Origin: Algoriphagus ratkowskyi
GTDB taxonomy: Bacteria > Bacteroidota > Bacteroidia > Cytophagales > Cyclobacteriaceae
Direction: 5' to 3'
DNA: 64,000 bases
Assembly: GCF_002150505.1 (NCBI RefSeq)
Contig: NZ_MSSV01000016.1
Location: forward strand, 62,001-126,000
The notes beneath the pieces are model-generated. The model saw only the letters and a list, made by a program, of their open reading frames with translations. It did not search any database and had not been told where the DNA came from. The position numbers were made by a program, and so were the translations under genes. Position 1 is the stretch's first letter. The number at the start of each line of letters is the position of its first letter. Below, in pieces: positions 48,676 through 57,214 of the stretch.

Positions 48676-51159
48676 ATGAAGCACACGCTATTCGCATTGG
48701 TATTCTTGTTGACTTTGAATACTGTCTTTTCACAAGACCAGGTTATCAAAGGAAATTATGAATTAGCCGCCCGATTTTCTCCTGAGAAAATGAAGAAGAT
48801 GGTTTTTTCCACTTCTGTATCTCCACATTGGTTGAAGAAATCAGACCGCTTTTGGTACGAATATAAAACCAGCACTGGTAACAACTGGTATCTAGTCGAC
48901 CCGGCTAGGAAATCTAAATCCCAGCTTTTTGACAAAGATAAATTGGCGATGGAAATCACCAAAATCACTAAGGATCCTGTAGATGGACAACATTTGGAGC
49001 TGAGCGATCTGAAATTCCTAGAAGATGAAAATACAATCAGATTCAAAATAAAAGGAACTGAGGAAGTTTTGAAAAAGGACTGGGCTGAGATCAAGACAAA
49101 GGATAAAAGCAAGAAGGATTCTATGGAGAAAAAGACCTTTGTCTTTCATTACAATATCAGCAATCAGCAGTTGTCAGAAATAACTGACGCTCCAAAAGAT
49201 CCTGAAAGAACTTCTTGGGCTAATATCGCTCCTGATTCATCCAAAATCGTCTTTGCGAAGCATAACAACCTTTATTGGATGGACAAGGCAAACTTTCTGA
49301 AGGCTGTGAAGGATGAAAAGGATAGCACTATCGTTGAGAATCAGATTACCGAGGATGGTGTTGAAGACTTCGGCTATGGTTCTAGTGGAAGAGGCGAGGA
49401 TAATGAGGAGATGGAAAAAAATAAGGATAAAAGAAAACGAGCTGGTGTTCTTTGGAACGAAGCTTCAAACGAATTTGTAATCTCCAGATCTGATCAGAGA
49501 AAAGTAAAGGACCTGTGGGTACTACATAGTACGCGTGACCCAAGACCTACTTTAGAGACCTATAAATATCCTATGCCAGGTGATAAGGAGCAGCCTGTAG
49601 AGTATATCTATCATTATTCTTTTGGCACTAAGGAAATTAAGAGCCTGCCTATTTCTTCGTTTAAAGATCAAACAATCAGCATTTATTCTACACCGGCTCC
49701 AGCAAATGCGCGGGATGATGATTTTAGAGCTTCTACTTGGTTAGGAGATGAAGATGAATTCTATTTTGGGATTACCTCCAGAGATTTGAAAAAAGTAGAT
49801 ATCGCTAGATGGAATTTGAGTTCTGGTACCAAAGAGGTGGTGATTGAAGAACGAAGCAATACCTACATAGATTTTGCAAGACCAGAGCTTGTAAACGGAG
49901 GAGAGGAATTGATTTTCTGGTCGGAGCGTGACGGTTGGGGCCATTTCTATCTTTATGGAAAAGATGGTACGCTGAAAAGGCAATTGACTTCTGGCACTTT
50001 TCACACAGACCGAGTGGAGCGCGTAGATGAGAAAGCAAGACGTTTGTTTTTTGTGGCGAATGGACGCGAAAAAGGAGAAGATCCTTATTACGAGCACTTG
50101 TATTCGGTTAGTTTAGATGGTGGTGCGATTACCTTATTGAACAAAGGGGATTTAAATCATTCTTCGGATATGAATGATGCCGGTAGCTTTTTTGTCAATA
50201 ATTACTCAAGGGTGAATACGATACCAGTTTCCGTGCTACATGATAGAAATGGTGCAAAAGTTATGGATCTGGAAACTGCAGATTTGACCAATCTTTTTGC
50301 CGCAGGCTATCAGTTCCCCGAACCATTTACTTTCAAATCGGACGATGGAATAACTGATTTGTATGGGGTGATGTATAAGCCATTTAATTTTGATTCTACA
50401 CATCAATATCCGCTAATTCAGTACGTATATCCAGGTCCACAGACAGAAGCGGTGGACAAGGCTTTTTCGGCGAGATTGGATCGCACGGATCGCTTAGCGC
50501 AGTTTGGGTTTGTGGTGATCACGCTTGGGAATAGAGGCGGTCATCCAGGTCGCTCCAAGTGGTATCACAACTATGGCTACGGAGATTTAAGAGATTATGG
50601 ATTGGCGGATAAAAAGGCTGCAATCGAACAACTTGCGGATCGTCATGATTTCATTGATAGATCTAAAGTTGGGATTCATGGACATTCAGGAGGTGGATTT
50701 ATGTCCACTGCGGCTATGTTGGTTTATCCTGATATTTTTAAAGTTGCGGTTTCTTCTGCAGGAAATCATGAGAATAACATCTACAATCGATGGTGGTCTG
50801 AAAAGCATCACGGCGTGAAGGAGCAGATCAGTGCAAAGGGAGACACTACGTTTATTTACCAGATCGAGAAGAATCCTGATCTGGCGAAAAATCTAAAAGG
50901 GCATCTGATGCTTTCTCATGGAGATGTGGATAATAACGTGCATCCTGCGAATTCAATCCGGATGGCTAATATGCTAATGAAAGCAGGAAAGCGCTTCGAC
51001 TTAGTATTGCTTCCAGGACAGCGACATGGATTTGGTGATATGACTGAATATTTTTTCTGGAGAATGGGGGATTACTTCGTACAGCATTTGCTAGGAGATA
51101 ATACTCCACCTCCAGTGGATATGATAGAAATGCAACGTGATAAGCCGCTGTCAAAGTGA
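48676..51159 (+). CDS. S9 family (dipeptidyl peptidase IV-like) serine peptidase
   Basis: Exported prolyl-type oligopeptidase. The ATG at 48676 begins a signal peptide (KHTLFALVFLLTLNTVFSQ); a start at 48589 would add 29 residues in front of it. A beta-propeller domain occupies about residues 60-520, and the alpha/beta hydrolase domain follows, with the nucleophile in GIHGHSGGGFMS (about residue 660), the Asp in HGDVDNNVHPANS and the His in PGQRHGFG. The 827-residue length is normal. It probably trims proline-containing peptides in the periplasm. Transcribed alone, with a very strong hairpin after the stop. Confidence 0.93.
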   Translation: MKHTLFALVFLLTLNTVFSQDQVIKGNYELAARFSPEKMKKMVFSTSVSPHWLKKSDRFWYEYKTSTGNNWYLVDPARKSKSQLFDKDKLAMEITKITKDPVDGQHLELSDLKFLEDENTIRFKIKGTEEVLKKDWAEIKTKDKSKKDSMEKKTFVFHYNISNQQLSEITDAPKDPERTSWANIAPDSSKIVFAKHNNLYWMDKANFLKAVKDEKDSTIVENQITEDGVEDFGYGSSGRGEDNEEMEKNKDKRKRAGVLWNEASNEFVISRSDQRKVKDLWVLHSTRDPRPTLETYKYPMPGDKEQPVEYIYHYSFGTKEIKSLPISSFKDQTISIYSTPAPANARDDDFRASTWLGDEDEFYFGITSRDLKKVDIARWNLSSGTKEVVIEERSNTYIDFARPELVNGGEELIFWSERDGWGHFYLYGKDGTLKRQLTSGTFHTDRVERVDEKARRLFFVANGREKGEDPYYEHLYSVSLDGGAITLLNKGDLNHSSDMNDAGSFFVNNYSRVNTIPVSVLHDRNGAKVMDLETADLTNLFAAGYQFPEPFTFKSDDGITDLYGVMYKPFNFDSTHQYPLIQYVYPGPQTEAVDKAFSARLDRTDRLAQFGFVVITLGNRGGHPGRSKWYHNYGYGDLRDYGLADKKAAIEQLADRHDFIDRSKVGIHGHSGGGFMSTAAMLVYPDIFKVAVSSAGNHENNIYNRWWSEKHHGVKEQISAKGDTTFIYQIEKNPDLAKNLKGHLMLSHGDVDNNVHPANSIRMANMLMKAGKRFDLVLLPGQRHGFGDMTEYFFWRMGDYFVQHLLGDNTPPPVDMIEMQRDKPLSK

Positions 51160-51183
51160 TTTGAAGATTGATTTTCAAAATTT

Positions 51184-51222
51184 TACAAAGGCTCGATTCT
51201 GTTTCAGAATCGAGCCTTTGTA
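51184..51222. terminator. 18-bp perfect hairpin after the S9 peptidase gene
   Basis: TACAAAGGCTCGATTCTG pairs exactly with CAGAATCGAGCCTTTGTA across a TTT loop. The left flank is T-rich; the right flank is not a T-run, so it may act by structure or on the opposite strand. Confidence 0.75.
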
Positions 51223-51430
51223 ATTTAGGGAGCGTCATTAGGAGTCTAGAGAAGAGTAGAACCTTTGTCAAAATAGCCTAGAGAACAATGATTTTCTAAT
51301 AGGCAAATCTATTTTTGACAATAGACATGCTTAATTGAATATATATGAATATTAAAGTACTCTTCGAACCACTTCCAGCATGAGCCTGTTCAGAGATAGG
51401 AGCTATTAGTTTAACTTAAAGAATTTACTT

Positions 51431-52183
51431 ATGTCATTACTAAAAGGAAAGGTAGCCTACATCTCTGGTGGAGGCTCTGGAATTGGGAAAGCAATTGCAA
51501 AAGCTTATGCTCGTGAGGGAGCAAAAGTGGCTGTGTCAGATATAAATGTAGCGCATGGACAGGAAGTAGTCGACAATATTACAAAGCAAGGGGGTGAAGC
51601 TATTTTTATTCATGCGGATTCTTCCAAACCTGAGGATAATAAGAGAGTAGTAGAGGAGCTGGTAGCAGCATATGGTCGACTTGACATTGCCTGTAACAAT
51701 GCAGGAATCGGGGGACCAGCTGCTTTGACAGGAGAATATGATATTGAGGGTTGGGATAAAGTAATTGCATTAAACCTATCGGGGGTTTTCTATGCGTGTC
51801 GTTATCAACTAGAACAAATGGAGAAAAACGGTGGAGGGAATATTGTGAATATAGCTTCAATCTATGGTACTGTGGCTGCTCCGATGAGTCCTGCTTATAC
51901 AGCTTCCAAACATGGAGTTGTTGGACTCACCAAAAATATAGCTGCGGAATATGGATCAAAGAATATTCGATGTAATACTGTAGGGCCTGGATATATTGCA
52001 ACGCCACTTTTGGACGATAATCTGGACGATAAGACTAAAGCAGCGATTGCTGCTAAGTCAAGCATGAACAGACTTGGAACAGCTGAGGAAGTAGCTGAAC
52101 TGGTTATATTTTTGAATTCAGACAAATCTTCCTTTACTAATGGCTCATATATTATTGCAGATGGAGGCTATACGGCGGTTTAA
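51431..52183 (+). CDS. SDR family oxidoreductase
   Basis: NAD(P)-dependent dehydrogenase of 250 residues. The cofactor motif is SGGGSGIGKA (residues 11-20), NNAGIGG follows near residue 89, the catalytic Ser is in NIVNIASIYG, and YxxxK is YTASK (about residues 156-160). PGYIATPLL and SSFTNGSYIIADGGYTAV finish the fold. The sequence resembles glucose 1-dehydrogenase-like or 3-oxoacyl reductase members, but substrate is open. It is monocistronic and lies 271 bp from the peptidase gene. Confidence 0.9.
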   Translation: MSLLKGKVAYISGGGSGIGKAIAKAYAREGAKVAVSDINVAHGQEVVDNITKQGGEAIFIHADSSKPEDNKRVVEELVAAYGRLDIACNNAGIGGPAALTGEYDIEGWDKVIALNLSGVFYACRYQLEQMEKNGGGNIVNIASIYGTVAAPMSPAYTASKHGVVGLTKNIAAEYGSKNIRCNTVGPGYIATPLLDDNLDDKTKAAIAAKSSMNRLGTAEEVAELVIFLNSDKSSFTNGSYIIADGGYTAV

Positions 52184-52309
52184 TAGTCATATAAATTGGT
52201 AATCAGAGATTCATCTACAAGCTCTTAGATTGAGTAATTGAGTAAGCAGTTATAGGCTTATTATATCTACTATGACTGAAGTTCTGAGAAGGATTATTGA
52301 CTTCACAAA

Positions 52310-52340
52310 AAAAGCCGGCTTTAGGAAATAGCCGGCTTTT
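52310..52340. terminator. Bidirectional terminator between the SDR and norB genes
   Basis: AAAAGCCGGCT / AGCCGGCTTTT, 11 bp perfect, with a 9-nt loop and A/T runs on both sides. It serves both convergent genes. Confidence 0.9.
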
Positions 52341-52357
52341 CGAAGTCTATGTTTATC

Positions 52358-54571
52358 CTATTTTTTCATACAGTAAATAGTTTCCTTCACAACAAACCAG
52401 CAGAAGCAACCTATGCCTACAGAGAAAACGGTATCACCGATCATTCTCATCCATTTAAGTAGTTGTACAGTTGGGCTATAGAGCAATTCTGAATCTCTAG
52501 CATAAGAATATCCGTGAGTGATGGAAGCGTATGCCTGGATGATTCCTATAGGTAAAAGACTTAATACTACCATCAATATCAATCCGATATTTAATAGCCA
52601 GAATGCATATTTGACAAGATTTTCATTCCAATGCTGATCAGAATAAAATCGTAAACAAATAAGAATAAATCCCATTCCCAGCATTCCATAGACACCAAAC
52701 AAAGCAGTATGCGCATGTACAGCGGTGGTGTTTAGACCTTGGATATAGTAGAGTGCAATAGGAGGGTTGATCAAGAAACCAAATACTCCGGCTCCAATTA
52801 AATTCCAGAACGCCACTGAGATGAAGAAGAAGATTGGCCACTTGTAACGCTGAATCCACAAGTTTTTCTTCAGAAGATTCCAATTTTCCCGAATCTCAAA
52901 CCCCATCAGCGTTAATGGTACTACTTCGAGAGCGCTGAACGTAGCTCCAAGCGCGATAGCCTGAACTGGAGTTCCAGAATAGTATAAGTGGTGGAGAGTT
53001 CCAATAATCCCACCAGCAAGGAATATTGTAGCAGAAGCAATTGATGCTTTACCGGCCGTCTTCATCGATATAATCTGCATTCTTGAGAAGATGTAGGCGA
53101 TGACTACAGTAGCAAATACCTCGAAGAAACCTTCTACCCATAAGTGCACTAACCACCATCTCCAATAATTGATCACGGGAAGAGAACTGTTTTCTCCATA
53201 CATCAAGCCAGAGAAGAAAAATAAGCCTATAGCTACTACAGAGACCATTAATATGATCAGAATGTGCTTTGATTCGGTATTTTCTCTGATTGCGAAGAGT
53301 ACATGACGGCCTACCATAAGAACCCATAATACCAATCCAATTCCGAGAAATATCTGCCAGAAACGCCCAAGATCCATGTATTCATAACCTTGGTGGCCAA
53401 AGAAGAAATTGGTTGTAAGATCAAGAAACTGATGTACTCCCAACCATTCGCCCAGCATGGAGCCAAGAACTATTATCAACAATGCCACGAAGAGGAAATT
53501 CGTGCCAAATACCTGGTATTTCATCTCTTTGCCAGAGATCATTGGAGCCAAAAATAATCCTGTAGCTAGCCACGTAGCTGCTATCCAGAACACAGCTAGC
53601 TGCGTGTGCCAAGTTCTGGTGATAGAGTACGGGAGGAATTGAGAAAGCTCAAAACCGAAGAATGCCTGACCTTCTACAGTATAATGGACGGTAAGTATTC
53701 CAAACACAATCTGCAAAACAATTAGGAATGAAATAATAATAAAGTATTTCAAAACAGCCTTTTGAGAACGGAACAAGGTCATTCCCAGTAGAGGATCAGA
53801 TTCGCTTTGTGTGACAGCGTCACCTTTTTCATGATTTCTCAGGTAATAATAGGTCAAAATACCGATAAACAGTATTAGTAATACAATGGAGAATCCTGAC
53901 CAAATCTGAGAATCCGGCGTGATGGTATTACCGATTAGCGGTTCGTGAGGCCAATTGGAGGTGTAGGTGTAGTCATGATTTGGTCTATTGGTACTTGCAG
54001 CCCAGGACGTCCAAAAGAGAAATGCATTGAGTTGCTTTAGCTTTACAGTGTCTGTCAATGCACCTCTAGGAATAGCATACTGCTCATGACCTTCGGAGAA
54101 TGTAGAAGAGTAATAGGCTGTATTTGTCTCTATCGCTAGTTTACGTTCAGCAGAAATAGTGATTATCTCAGTGGACTCTTCAAAAGTATTAGTTTTGATG
54201 TCTTTTATCAGTCTAGCTTTCAACGCAGCTTGCTTCTCTACATCTAAAGCTTCGTAGCTGCTATTGAAATCTTTCTGAGCCCAATATTCCAGTAGGAAAA
54301 GTGCCTCTTTGTGGATCCAATCTGCTGTCCAGTCAGGAGCTACATAGCTTCCATGCCCCCAGATTGAGCCGACTTCCATTCCACCGATGGACTCCCAAAC
54401 GTTTTGGCCAACCTGTATATCCTCCTTTGTGAGGAATATCTCATTTGTACCCTGAATTACTACACTTTGTGGTATGGGAGGTTGAGTTTGATAGATCTCA
54501 GTCCCCACCCAGATGAGCGCTATAAACGAAATCGTTACTACGCTTATGAATATTATCCAAATATTTCTCAT
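52358..54571 (-). CDS. norB: Quinol-dependent nitric oxide reductase
   Basis: Reduces NO to N2O with electrons from quinol, in the inner membrane. The 737-residue length and the N-terminal extracytoplasmic extension (about residues 30-215: ENVWESIGGMEVGSIWGHGS-like QVGNVWESIGG region) mark the one-subunit qNOR type, so no norC is needed. The rest has about 13-14 membrane helices. Metal-ligand His residues are visible in YSITRTWHTQLAVFWIAATW, WWLVHLWVEGFFEVF and TTAVHAHTALFGVYGMLGMG. The Rrf2 gene lies 142 bp upstream on the same strand. Its role is NO detoxification, since no other denitrification genes are here. Confidence 0.95.
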   Translation of the reverse strand: MRNIWIIFISVVTISFIALIWVGTEIYQTQPPIPQSVVIQGTNEIFLTKEDIQVGQNVWESIGGMEVGSIWGHGSYVAPDWTADWIHKEALFLLEYWAQKDFNSSYEALDVEKQAALKARLIKDIKTNTFEESTEIITISAERKLAIETNTAYYSSTFSEGHEQYAIPRGALTDTVKLKQLNAFLFWTSWAASTNRPNHDYTYTSNWPHEPLIGNTITPDSQIWSGFSIVLLILFIGILTYYYLRNHEKGDAVTQSESDPLLGMTLFRSQKAVLKYFIIISFLIVLQIVFGILTVHYTVEGQAFFGFELSQFLPYSITRTWHTQLAVFWIAATWLATGLFLAPMISGKEMKYQVFGTNFLFVALLIIVLGSMLGEWLGVHQFLDLTTNFFFGHQGYEYMDLGRFWQIFLGIGLVLWVLMVGRHVLFAIRENTESKHILIILMVSVVAIGLFFFSGLMYGENSSLPVINYWRWWLVHLWVEGFFEVFATVVIAYIFSRMQIISMKTAGKASIASATIFLAGGIIGTLHHLYYSGTPVQAIALGATFSALEVVPLTLMGFEIRENWNLLKKNLWIQRYKWPIFFFISVAFWNLIGAGVFGFLINPPIALYYIQGLNTTAVHAHTALFGVYGMLGMGFILICLRFYSDQHWNENLVKYAFWLLNIGLILMVVLSLLPIGIIQAYASITHGYSYARDSELLYSPTVQLLKWMRMIGDTVFSVGIGCFCWFVVKETIYCMKK

Positions 54572-54671
54572 GCTTTGATTGTAATGTTTTTTCTATCGTG
54601 ATTGATTTTCAATTGTTGGACTTAATTTTTGTTTTTATTTGGTCGTGTAGAGGGGTTTAAGTGAAATAAAG

Positions 54672-54697
54672 AATAAAGGATCTTAATATCCTTTATT
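54672..54697. promoter_or_regulatory. Palindrome upstream of norB, candidate Rrf2 operator
   Basis: AATAAAGGAT, 6 nt, ATCCTTTATT: a 10-bp perfect inverted repeat 100 bp before norB and 17 bp after the Rrf2 gene. The core GGAN-N6-NTCC and the string TCCTTTATTWAATA recur at the Rrf2 promoter (55198-55222). It could also be a weak terminator of the Rrf2 gene. Confidence 0.6.
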
Positions 54698-54713
54698 TAA
54701 TAAAAATATTTTC

Positions 54714-55151
54714 CTATCGATTCAGCCAAAATATTTTCTTCACATTGTCCGTGAATAGAATATCCTGCAGTGTATTCGACTCAAACATGATTCGTAAATC
54801 TTTCTTGACTTTTACAAATTGGGTGTGCAGTGGGCAAGGAAAGTTTTCATCGCATTGGTCCAATCCAAGACCACATCCATAGAATATTCTATCGCCATCT
54901 AAAACCGTAATTATTTGAATCAATTTGATTTCAGATAGGCGTGACTCTTGAATCATAAATCCTCCATTTGGACCTTTAATAGAAGTAACAATATTGTTTT
55001 TGCTGAGAACCTGCAGGATTTTGGCAGTAAAAGCCTCTGGAGAATTTATAGCTTTGGCAATACTTTTCAATCCTATCGTTTGATTGGAGGAAGCTTGTTC
55101 GGCAATGAAAATAGAGGCTCTAAGTCCGTATTCGCAAGATTTTGAAAACAT
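54714..55151 (-). CDS. Rrf2 family regulator, probable NO sensor
   Basis: Winged-helix regulator of 145 residues. The N-terminal helix-turn-helix part (SCEYGLRASIFIAEQAS; LKSIAKAINSPEAFTAKILQ; SIKGPNGGFMIQ) is standard Rrf2. Three Cys sit in a loop, spaced C-x6-C-x5-C (CGLGLDQCDENFPC, near residue 93), suitable for an Fe-S cluster like that of NsrR and IscR. It is directly upstream of norB on the same strand, so an NsrR-like role in NO response is likely, although the Cys spacing is not identical to E. coli NsrR. It probably also represses itself through the palindrome over its own -33 box. Confidence 0.9.
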   Translation of the reverse strand: MFSKSCEYGLRASIFIAEQASSNQTIGLKSIAKAINSPEAFTAKILQVLSKNNIVTSIKGPNGGFMIQESRLSEIKLIQIITVLDGDRIFYGCGLGLDQCDENFPCPLHTQFVKVKKDLRIMFESNTLQDILFTDNVKKIFWLNR

Positions 55152-55173
55152 ATTAACAGATATTTTACCCGGG

Positions 55174-55204
55174 CAAATGTAGGGTATTTTGCATAGCGGA
55201 CAAA
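55174..55204 (-). promoter_or_regulatory. Promoter of the Rrf2 gene
   Basis: On the minus strand TTTG (55204-55201), a 19-nt spacer, then TACATTTG (55181-55174). It matches the Bacteroidota -33 / -7 consensus, and the -7 box ends 22 bp before the ATG. Confidence 0.75.
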
Positions 55205-55211
55205 ACTGTCC
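55198..55211. promoter_or_regulatory. Palindrome over the Rrf2 promoter, candidate operator
   Basis: GGAC-AAAACT-GTCC, followed by TTTATTAAATA. The arm spacing is the same as in the norB palindrome (6 nt), and it overlaps the -33 element. Confidence 0.6.
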
Positions 55212-55401
55212 TTTATTAAATATTATTTTTTTGTACTTTTAGTTTAGAGTTTTGAAAAATGGTTTCAACTTATCAAGAGGTATTAGCACACAGGGCGAAT
55301 TTTGGAATAAATAAGTGATGTCTTTTAGCAAGAGCACATAAAGATTCACTGCAGTGCATGAGAAAAAGTAAGTCAAGAATTAAAAAATAAAACACTATCA
55401 C

Positions 55402-56052
55402 ATGGGGAATACTACGTCACTATTCTGGGAACGCTATCATAAAACTCCAATAGTTGGGATTATTCGAGGACAAGCGAATGAGACAGTGCTCAAAATAGCG
55501 GAAGCTTTTGAAGCTGCTGGGTTTACCACATTGGAAGTTACGATGAATACAGCTGGAGCAGCTGCTATGATCTCTACATTGAGAAGTAAATTTCCATCCC
55601 TGAATGTAGGAGCAGGAACTGTTTGTAAGTTGGGTGACCTTCGGGAGGCAATTGATGCCGGAGCGCAGTTTATCGTGACACCAATTATTGATGAGACAGT
55701 CATCGAGCATGCCGTAGATGAGAATATTCCGATTTTCCCTGGTGCATTTTCTCCCACCGAGATCTATAAAGCCTGGTCACTTGGCGCTTCTGCGGTTAAG
55801 GTTTTCCCTGCTACCAAGCTAGGGGTGGACTTTATAAAAGATGTGCTGGGGCCGCTGGATAAAGTCAAATTGCTTCCAACTGGCGGCGTATCTAAATCCA
55901 ACATTAGATCATTTTTTGAAGCAGGTGCTTTCGGAGTAGGGATGGGGAGTTCGTTAATTGATAAAAAACTGGTGACTGCAGGTGATTATGAAGGATTGAA
56001 AAAGCATTTTGAAAGTGTGAAAGATGAGGTAGCGGATTTTATCAGGGGTTGA
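55402..56052 (+). CDS. eda: KDPG/KHG aldolase
   Basis: Splits 2-keto-3-deoxy-6-phosphogluconate into pyruvate and glyceraldehyde 3-phosphate. The TIM barrel shows the catalytic Glu in TLEVTMNTAGA (about residue 45), VGAGTV, PGAFSPTEIYKA, and the Schiff-base Lys in ASAVKVFPATKLG (about residue 132); GGVSKSNIRSFFEAGAFGVG is also present. The length of 216 residues is standard. It is alone on the plus strand, convergent with the ROK gene. The matching 2-keto-3-deoxygluconate kinase and dehydratase are not in the window. Confidence 0.96.
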   Translation: MGNTTSLFWERYHKTPIVGIIRGQANETVLKIAEAFEAAGFTTLEVTMNTAGAAAMISTLRSKFPSLNVGAGTVCKLGDLREAIDAGAQFIVTPIIDETVIEHAVDENIPIFPGAFSPTEIYKAWSLGASAVKVFPATKLGVDFIKDVLGPLDKVKLLPTGGVSKSNIRSFFEAGAFGVGMGSSLIDKKLVTAGDYEGLKKHFESVKDEVADFIRG

Positions 56053-56212
56053 TTGTTCTCAATCAAAGTGAAGTCTTGGCTTGAGGGATTTGAGATACTC
56101 GCGACGGCATAAGTGATGTGTAGAGATGAATACAGAAGCTCATGATGGCCTGAGCGTTTATAAATACACTTTTTTCTTTATTCACGTGTTTTCGTGGCTA
56201 AAAGCATAATAA

Positions 56213-56246
56213 AAAAAAGTGGCCTTTTGGAAAAGCCACTTTTATT
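56213..56246. terminator. Bidirectional terminator between eda and the ROK gene
   Basis: AAAAGTGGC / GCCACTTTT (9 bp) with an inner TTTT/AAAA pairing, flanked by A- and T-runs on either side. Confidence 0.88.
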
Positions 56247-56267
56247 ATACTATAAACCAATTTTCAC

Positions 56268-57128
56268 CTAATTACTTACTATTTCATTTTCTAATTCTAC
56301 TAAAGCTACAGCGCCGTGAATAGCAGTTTCGTCCATTTCTGAAAGTAGAATTTCAAATCTTTCAATCACAGTTGGATAGTTAAAAGTAGAAACTGACTTC
56401 CAAAGAGATTTTTTAAATAGAGGATATGTTTTTCTTATCGATCCACCTAAGATTATTGCCTCAGGCGCGAGTGAATACAAAATGTGTTTGATGAGTTCGC
56501 CTAAATGATGGCCAAATTCGTCAAACGCTCGAATAGCGGTAGGATCTCCAGCGAGTGCAAGTTTGGCTAAAGCTTTAGGCTTACTTCGATAATATTTATC
56601 AAAAAACTTCCCACTGCAATAGTGCTCAAAATTATGATCCAAATAGTTTGCACTACACCATTCACCAGCGGCAGAGTTAACTCCACTGTAAAGATGCCCG
56701 TTAATCACGATACCTCCTCCAATGCCTGTGCCTAAGGTAAGCCCCACGAGGTGATTGAATTTCCTGCCTACTCCAAACTTGTGCACTCCAGACGCAAAGC
56801 AATTAGCGTCATTATTTATGAAGACAGGCTTCGAAAACCTCTCTGTTAGAAACTTCTTAAGCTCTACATGCTGAAAAGCGGGGATATTCGAAAGACCTAG
56901 CACAATGCCTTCTCGGACATCTACCAATCCTGGAATACCTACACCAATTCCTACTAGGTCATAGTCCAAATACGTTTCGATGAATTCGGCAATAGTTTCT
57001 AATATGAACGCTTTACTTTCTTTTGCAGGCGTAGCAATGGATCGGATATCCTCCAAATGTCCATTAATTAGTACACCACCTTTGATTCCAGTGCCTCCTA
57101 TGTCTAATCCCAATATGGCTTTTTCCAT
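56268..57128 (-). CDS. ROK family sugar kinase
   Basis: Probable hexose or amino-sugar kinase of 286 residues. The phosphate loop is LGLDIGGTGIKGGV, followed by VGIGVGIPGLVD, INNDANCFASG and LTLGTGIGGGIVINGHLYSG. The usual ROK zinc motif CxCGxxGCxE and the GEIGH His are replaced here by GEWCSANYLDHNFEHYCSG, a variant that I recall from other Bacteroidota members without zinc. There is no helix-turn-helix, so it is a kinase, not a NagC-type repressor. It lies 86 bp downstream of the NagB gene on the same strand, so it may phosphorylate an amino sugar. Confidence 0.9.
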   Translation of the reverse strand: MEKAILGLDIGGTGIKGGVLINGHLEDIRSIATPAKESKAFILETIAEFIETYLDYDLVGIGVGIPGLVDVREGIVLGLSNIPAFQHVELKKFLTERFSKPVFINNDANCFASGVHKFGVGRKFNHLVGLTLGTGIGGGIVINGHLYSGVNSAAGEWCSANYLDHNFEHYCSGKFFDKYYRSKPKALAKLALAGDPTAIRAFDEFGHHLGELIKHILYSLAPEAIILGGSIRKTYPLFKKSLWKSVSTFNYPTVIERFEILLSEMDETAIHGAVALVELENEIVSN

Positions 57129-57214
57129 TCGCTACTAATAATAAGTTTGTTAGGTTTATTACATAAACTGTGGCTGATCGATTTACCGTCAGCCACAGCC
57201 TAGTTTAATTTTAA

